From: Lentzea sp. NBRC 105346
GTDB taxonomy: Bacteria; Actinomycetota; Actinomycetes; Mycobacteriales; Pseudonocardiaceae
DNA: 64,000 bases
Direction of reading: 5' to 3'
NCBI RefSeq assembly: GCF_030269605.1
Contig: NZ_BSTQ01000012.1
Location: forward strand, 124,001-188,000
The position numbers were made by a program, and so were the translations under genes. The notes under the pieces are model-generated. The model worked only from the letters and a program-made list of their open reading frames with translations, made no database searches and was not told where the DNA came from. How positions within the stretch are numbered: the first letter of the stretch is position 1; each line of letters opens with the position of its first letter. Below are positions 60,191-64,000 of this stretch, piece after piece.

Positions 60191-60269
60191 CAACCCCAGA
60201 ACTGTCAGACCACCCTGGGAGAATAGAAACCGGGGGTCCCCCAACGCGGGGGGACGCCCGAATCAGCGC
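60191..60269 (-). repeat. dispersed element, copy C
   Basis: It shares ACTGTCAGACC, TGGGAGAATAGAAACCGGGGG, in parts, and the GGGGGTCCCCC palindrome with copies A and B, and runs into the last codons of coaX on the minus strand. The CCGTTCACGCC end seen in A and B is diverged here. Confidence 0.7.
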
Positions 60270-61051
60270 GCCATGTTCCGCTCAAACACCAGCCGCAACC
60301 CAAGCAAAGTCAGATCAGGCACGTGGTGCGCAATCGTCTCGGACTCAGCAACCACGAGCGGCGCCAACCCCCCGGTAGCCAGCACGGCCACCGGCCCAGG
60401 ATCGGTCTCGTGCAGTTCCGCGATGATCTTCCGAACAAGCCCGTCAACCTGCCCGACGAACCCGTAAACGATCCCGGACTGCAGGCACTCGACGGTGTTC
60501 TTCCCGATCACCGACCGAGGCCGCACCAGCTCGACCTTGCGCAACTGAGCAGCCCGAGCCGCCAACGCGTCCACGGAGATCTCAATCCCAGGCGCGAGCG
60601 CACCCCCAAGAAACTCCCCCCGAGCAGAAATCACATCGAGGTTCGTAGAGGTACCGAAGTCGACAACCACACAAGCAGTGGAGTGCAGGTGGTGAGCGGC
60701 CAACGTGTTGATCACGCGGTCCGACCCCACCTCCTTGGGGTTGTCGACGAGCAGCGGCACACCGGTCTTAACGCCAGGCTCGACGAGCACCTTCGGCACG
60801 GACGCGTAGTACCGCCCGAGCATCACGCGCAGCTCGCGCAACACCGCGGGCACGGTGGACAACGCGGAAATTCCGGTGATCTTCTCCGCGTACTCACCGA
60901 GCAACCCGCGCATGGTCAGAGCAAGCTCGTCGGCGGTCATCCGCGCGTCGGTACGCATGCGCCAGTCGCGCACCAGGGGCGCGGTGTCACCGACCCCGTC
61001 GTAGAGCCCGAGGACGATATTGGTGTTACCGACGTCGATGGCGAGCAGCAT
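60263..61051 (-). CDS. coaX: type III pantothenate kinase
   Basis: A 262-residue ASKHA-fold kinase that phosphorylates pantothenate, the first step of CoA synthesis. MLLAIDVGNTNIVLGL carries the P-loop Asp; VVVDFGTSTNLDVIS and GGALAPGIEIS are the further family motifs. The ATG overlaps the panD stop by one base (TGATG). It is the last gene of the DUF2520-panC-panD-coaX operon, so pantothenate synthesis and its first use are encoded together. Its 3' end carries element copy C. Confidence 0.95.
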   Translation of the reverse strand: MLLAIDVGNTNIVLGLYDGVGDTAPLVRDWRMRTDARMTADELALTMRGLLGEYAEKITGISALSTVPAVLRELRVMLGRYYASVPKVLVEPGVKTGVPLLVDNPKEVGSDRVINTLAAHHLHSTACVVVDFGTSTNLDVISARGEFLGGALAPGIEISVDALAARAAQLRKVELVRPRSVIGKNTVECLQSGIVYGFVGQVDGLVRKIIAELHETDPGPVAVLATGGLAPLVVAESETIAHHVPDLTLLGLRLVFERNMAR

Positions 61052-61512
61052 CAGTTCTCCGCTTGGATCAAGGCGTCCAGCGCGGCCGCCTCGACGGTCT
61101 CAGAAGACACGGACCCGTTCACCAGGCCCGACCCCTCAGGTGCATGCGCGGGGTCAACCCCGAGATCGACCACGCTGTTCGAAGCGTCCACGAACACCAC
61201 GCGAGGCTTGTACGTACGAGCCTCCAAGTCATCCATCTGACCGTAAGCGATCAGAATGACGATGTCGCCGGGGTGCACGAGATGCGCGGCGGCGCCGTTG
61301 ATCCCGAGGACGCCGGACCCCCGCTCCCCGGGAATGACGTAGGTCTCGAGGCGCGCGCCGTTGGTGACGTCGACGATCGCGACCTGCTCGCCCGGCAGCA
61401 GGTCGGCCGCCTCCATCAGGTCGAGGTCGACGGTGACCGAGCCGACGTAGTGCAGGTCGGCCTGCGTCACGGTCGCGCGGTGGATCTTGGACTTCAGCAT
61501 CGTGCGGAACAT
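61051..61512 (-). CDS. panD: aspartate 1-decarboxylase
   Basis: PanD makes beta-alanine for pantothenate. The 153-residue proenzyme cleaves itself between Gly24 and Ser25 (HYVGSVTVD) to form the pyruvoyl group; Lys9 (LKSKIHRATVTQ), Tyr58 region and INGAAAHLV are conserved. The C-terminal tail after about residue 115 is longer than in Escherichia coli, as in mycobacteria. It is 11 bp after panC. Confidence 0.95.
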   Translation of the reverse strand: MFRTMLKSKIHRATVTQADLHYVGSVTVDLDLMEAADLLPGEQVAIVDVTNGARLETYVIPGERGSGVLGINGAAAHLVHPGDIVILIAYGQMDDLEARTYKPRVVFVDASNSVVDLGVDPAHAPEGSGLVNGSVSSETVEAAALDALIQAEN

Positions 61513-61523
61513 GGCGTGCCCCT

Positions 61524-62414
61524 CTATTCGTCGCCCGCGCCGAGCAGTACCGGCGCGTTGTCGATCAGGCGTGTCGAACCCACCCGCGCGGCGACGAGCA
61601 GACGGGCGTCTCCGTTCTCCGGCGGGGCCCCCAGCTCCGGGGACCGTAGCTCCAAGTAGTCCAGCTCGACGCCAGAACTCGCGGCGATCACGTCGTGCGC
61701 GGCCTTCAGCACGGCGTCCGCGCCCTGGGCCGAGACGTGCGCGCCCGCGGTGAGCGCGGCGGACAGCGCGACCGCCGTGGTGCGCTGTTCGTCGGACAGG
61801 TACGCGTTGCGGGACGAAAGGGCGAGGCCGTCGGGTTCGCGCACGGTCGGCACGCCGACGACGTCGAGCGGGAAGTTCAGGTCCCGCACCAGCTTCTTGA
61901 TCAGCGTGAGCTGCTGGTAGTCCTTCTGCCCGAACACCGCGTAGTTCGGGCCGACGATGTTGAACAGCTTCGACACGACGGTCAGCACGCCGGCGAAGTG
62001 TCCCGGTCGCGACGCGCCCTCGAGCTCGTCACCGAGCGGTCCGGGGTGGACGGTGACCTGCGCGCCCTCCGGGTACATGTCCTCGACGGACGGCGCGAAC
62101 ACCAGGCCCACGCGCTCCTCGCGGCAGATGTCCACATCGGACTCGAACTGGCGCGGGTAGGAGTCGAGGTCCTCGGAAGGGCCGAACTGCAACGGGTTCA
62201 CGAAGATCGACACGACCACGACGGTGTTCTGCAGCACGTGCGCCTCGCGCATCAGCTGGCGGTGCCCGGCGTGCAGCGCGCCCATCGTGGGCACCAGCGC
62301 GACGTTGCGGCCGGCCGCGCGCAGCGCCCTCACGACGCGGTTGAGCCGCGCGGGATCGCGGTGCACGGTGACGTCCGACGGGGAGTAGTCGTCCTTGGTC
62401 AGCGGCTTGGTCAT
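61524..62414 (-). CDS. panC: pantothenate synthetase
   Basis: PanC condenses pantoate and beta-alanine with ATP. The 296 residues show the nucleotide-binding motif VPTMGALHAGH near residue 42, FVNPLQFGPSEDLDSYPR, FGQKDYQQL and LALSSRNAYLS. It lies 4 bp after the DUF2520 gene in the same operon. Confidence 0.96.
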   Translation of the reverse strand: MTKPLTKDDYSPSDVTVHRDPARLNRVVRALRAAGRNVALVPTMGALHAGHRQLMREAHVLQNTVVVVSIFVNPLQFGPSEDLDSYPRQFESDVDICREERVGLVFAPSVEDMYPEGAQVTVHPGPLGDELEGASRPGHFAGVLTVVSKLFNIVGPNYAVFGQKDYQQLTLIKKLVRDLNFPLDVVGVPTVREPDGLALSSRNAYLSDEQRTTAVALSAALTAGAHVSAQGADAVLKAAHDVIAASSGVELDYLELRSPELGAPPENGDARLLVAARVGSTRLIDNAPVLLGAGDE

Positions 62415-62418
62415 GCGT

Positions 62419-63303
62419 TCAGTCCTCGAGGGTGGTGCGGACGTCTTCTGCGGCGTCGGGCTTCAGCAGCCCGGCTGCCTCCGCGCGGTCGGCCGTGCGG
62501 CGGGCGAGCACCTTGTACGCGGGCAGCACGTCGTGTGCCGCGAGCACGTCCAGGTGCTTGCGCAAGGTACCGGTGTCGCCGCGGGCGACCGGACCGGTCA
62601 GCGCGCGGTCGCCGTGGCGCAGCGCGTTGTCCAGTGCCGCCGACAACAGCGGGCCGATGAGTCGTTCGGCGTCGGAGACACCCGCGCCGGCAAGCAGGTC
62701 GACGGCGTCACGGACCAGCGTGATCAGGTGGTTCGCGCCGTGGGCGAGCGCCGCGTGGTACAGCGGGCGGACGTTTTCCGGGACGCGGACGGGTTCGGCG
62801 GCCATCTCGACGACCAGCGCCTCGCCGACACTCCACGCGATCTCGTCGTCGTCCGCGGCCGTCACGCCGACGCACGCGGCGGTCATCCGCTGCAGGTCCT
62901 CGGACCGGCCGGTGAAGGTCATGACGGGATGCAGCGCCAACGTCAACGCGCCCAGCTCGCGGGCCGGCTCGAGCACCTGGACGCCCTGGGCACCGCTGGT
63001 GTGCACGACGATCTGGCCGGGCTTGAACGAGTTCGTGGCGACGAGCCCCCTGACCAGGCCGGGCAGCTCGTCGTCGGGGACGGCCAGCAGCACGAGGTCC
63101 GCGCGCGCGGCGACCTCGGGCGGGTCGAGGATCGGCACCCCGGGCAGCAGCTCTTCGGCGCGCCGCTGGGATTGTGCGGAGACGGCGGACGTGCCGACGA
63201 CCACGTGGCCCGTCCTGGCCAACGCGGCGCCCAGCACCGAGCCGACCCGGCCTGCCGAGATGATGCCCACGGCGAGCCTGGCCGGACGTCCTGTCGCGTC
63301 CAT
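62419..63303 (-). CDS. Rossmann/DUF2520 protein of the pantothenate operon
   Basis: A 294-residue protein with an N-terminal NAD(P)-binding fold (LAVGIISAGRVGSVLGAAL) and a C-terminal helical DUF2520 domain (VRPLYHAALAHGANHLITL). It resembles ketopantoate reductase in layout and is always found next to panC in actinobacteria (Rv3603c). It may replace PanE, but this is not proved. AAGGAG serves as ribosome binding site. It is the first gene of the operon. Confidence 0.88.
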   Translation of the reverse strand: MDATGRPARLAVGIISAGRVGSVLGAALARTGHVVVGTSAVSAQSQRRAEELLPGVPILDPPEVAARADLVLLAVPDDELPGLVRGLVATNSFKPGQIVVHTSGAQGVQVLEPARELGALTLALHPVMTFTGRSEDLQRMTAACVGVTAADDDEIAWSVGEALVVEMAAEPVRVPENVRPLYHAALAHGANHLITLVRDAVDLLAGAGVSDAERLIGPLLSAALDNALRHGDRALTGPVARGDTGTLRKHLDVLAAHDVLPAYKVLARRTADRAEAAGLLKPDAAEDVRTTLED

Positions 63304-63405
63304 GCGACTAACTCCTTCTGGCGTTCCAGTCCCTGATCGGGTACCAGACGACGCCGACGAGGGTAAACCGCTAATCCCCGGCGGGTGGCCGGTCGGTGAC
63401 GAGCT

Positions 63406-64000
63406 TCACCGGCGAGCCGCGGTCCGGGCCGCGTGCAGTGTGGCGAGCAGCTCGGCGTGCCGCGCCTCGGCGTTGCGGTCGGCCGTGCCGCGGTCGATGC
63501 GGTGCCGCAGGAAGGCGAGCTCCGTGACGGTCTCCTGGTAGAGCTTCACCGCCTTCGCCGCGGCGTCGCCGGACTTGCGGCGCACGGCGTCCCGCCAGTT
63601 GCGGCGGCCGGGCAGGCTCGCGAGCAGCGCCACCTCGCTGGCCGCGATCCACCGGTTCATCGCCATCGCGGGCAGCTGCTCGGCGACGATCCGCTGTTCG
63701 CGACGGCGCTGCCAGATGACCATCGTGACGGCGCCCGCGAACACCGGCACCATGATCAGAAAGTACAGGTTGATGAAGTCCGACCCGGTGCCGATCGACA
63801 CGGACAGGTTCCACGCCGCGTGCAGCAGCACCGCGCCGAGGAACCCGAGGATCGGCGCGACGATCCGCACCTTGCGGCTGGTCGTCACCGCGGCGACGCC
63901 GATGCCGATGCCGGTCATCGTGGTGAACAGCGGGTGCGCGAACGGCGAGAGCACGCCACGCAGGATGAACAGGGCGACGACACCGCCCGTCAGCCCGCCG
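63406..64000 (-). CDS. PrsW-family intramembrane protease, 5' truncated
   Basis: The last about 197 codons of a polytopic membrane protein; the frame is open to the window edge. RGVLSPFAHPLFTTMTGIGIG carries a conserved His of the PrsW/CAAX-type protease fold, and two or three further membrane segments follow before a charged cytoplasmic tail of about 80 residues. The Glu-Glu active-site motif would lie in the missing N-terminal part. The 102-bp gap to the DUF2520 gene holds nothing else visible. Confidence 0.8.
   Translation of the reverse strand, partial: GGLTGGVVALFILRGVLSPFAHPLFTTMTGIGIGVAAVTTSRKVRIVAPILGFLGAVLLHAAWNLSVSIGTGSDFINLYFLIMVPVFAGAVTMVIWQRRREQRIVAEQLPAMAMNRWIAASEVALLASLPGRRNWRDAVRRKSGDAAAKAVKLYQETVTELAFLRHRIDRGTADRNAEARHAELLATLHAARTAARR

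Larger units (their letters stand above)
59199..60262. other. 1.06-kb repeat island without a gene
   Basis: No convincing gene. In order it holds a diverged piece of the dispersed element (59203-59240), a minisatellite-like zone built on GGGAACGTACGRCTCGGGGG units (about 59380-59770) with an exact 22-bp triple repeat, CACGCACGAGACCGGCAGCC-type units, a long compound hairpin (59958-60076), more CACCGGCAGCCAA units and element copy C. Open frames here on either strand are low-complexity and Pro/Arg/Ser-rich. Confidence 0.75.

Overview
The window is about 70% G+C, has many GTG starts and densely overlapping operons, and reads as an actinomycete chromosome. Its backbone follows the gene order known from Mycobacterium tuberculosis between about Rv3579 and Rv3603: rlmB, cysS, ispF, ispD, carD, lpqE and radA, then a beta carbonic anhydrase, mutY, an alpha/beta hydrolase, mhuD, clpC, lsr2, lysS, coaX, panD, panC and a DUF2520 protein. 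The OtsB-GH15 fusion, the DUF6191 protein and the style of the intergenic repeats suggest a member of Pseudonocardiaceae (Lentzea, Saccharothrix or a relative). The genus is an inference. No rRNA, tRNA, CRISPR array, transposase or phage gene was seen.

Region 1 (1-13 kb): the end of a ThrE-type exporter, trehalose synthesis (otsA and an otsB-GH15 fusion), a small secreted crystallin-like protein, radA and lpqE facing carD-ispD-ispF (MEP isoprenoid pathway), then an HAD hydrolase-cysS-rlmB operon. Region 2 (13-39 kb) is accessory: an MBOAT acyltransferase, an MFS transporter and a membrane diguanylate cyclase. Next comes a six-gene unit led by a GntR regulator, with a cysteine-containing leader peptide, a 2x[4Fe-4S] ferredoxin, an SsuABC-like importer and an AprA-like flavoprotein carrying C-terminal HEAT repeats. 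A zinc/manganese ABC importer follows, then a sugar ABC importer with its own LacI regulator and operators, a second LacI regulator, an HxlR/NmrA divergent pair, and an HD-GYP/LuxR fusion protein.

Region 3 (39-51 kb) returns to the conserved backbone: carbonic anhydrase, a lone SagB-type oxidase, mutY, a LigT-like protein, hydrolases, an M1 peptidase, an mhuD homologue translationally coupled to a Sir2-like gene, pyroglutamyl peptidase and clpC. Region 4 (51-56 kb) is an iron block: an FhuF-like reductase, two FecCD permeases, an ATPase and a binding protein, with two IdeR/DmdR-type iron boxes. Region 5 (56-64 kb) is lsr2, lysS, a methyltransferase, the coaX-panD-panC-DUF2520 operon (pantothenate/CoA) and the end of a PrsW-type protease.

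The non-coding parts are unusual. Two repeat islands (45.3-46.1 kb and 59.2-60.3 kb) share sequence vocabulary and each holds a hairpin of about 120-140 bp. A roughly 92-bp dispersed element occurs in three fuller copies, always at the 3' end of a minus-strand gene. Many transcription units have a TANNNT hexamer 6-9 nt before the start codon, which suggests leaderless transcription. The most promising candidate for an undescribed system is the ferredoxin/flavoprotein-HEAT/ABC unit at 17.9-24.3 kb.
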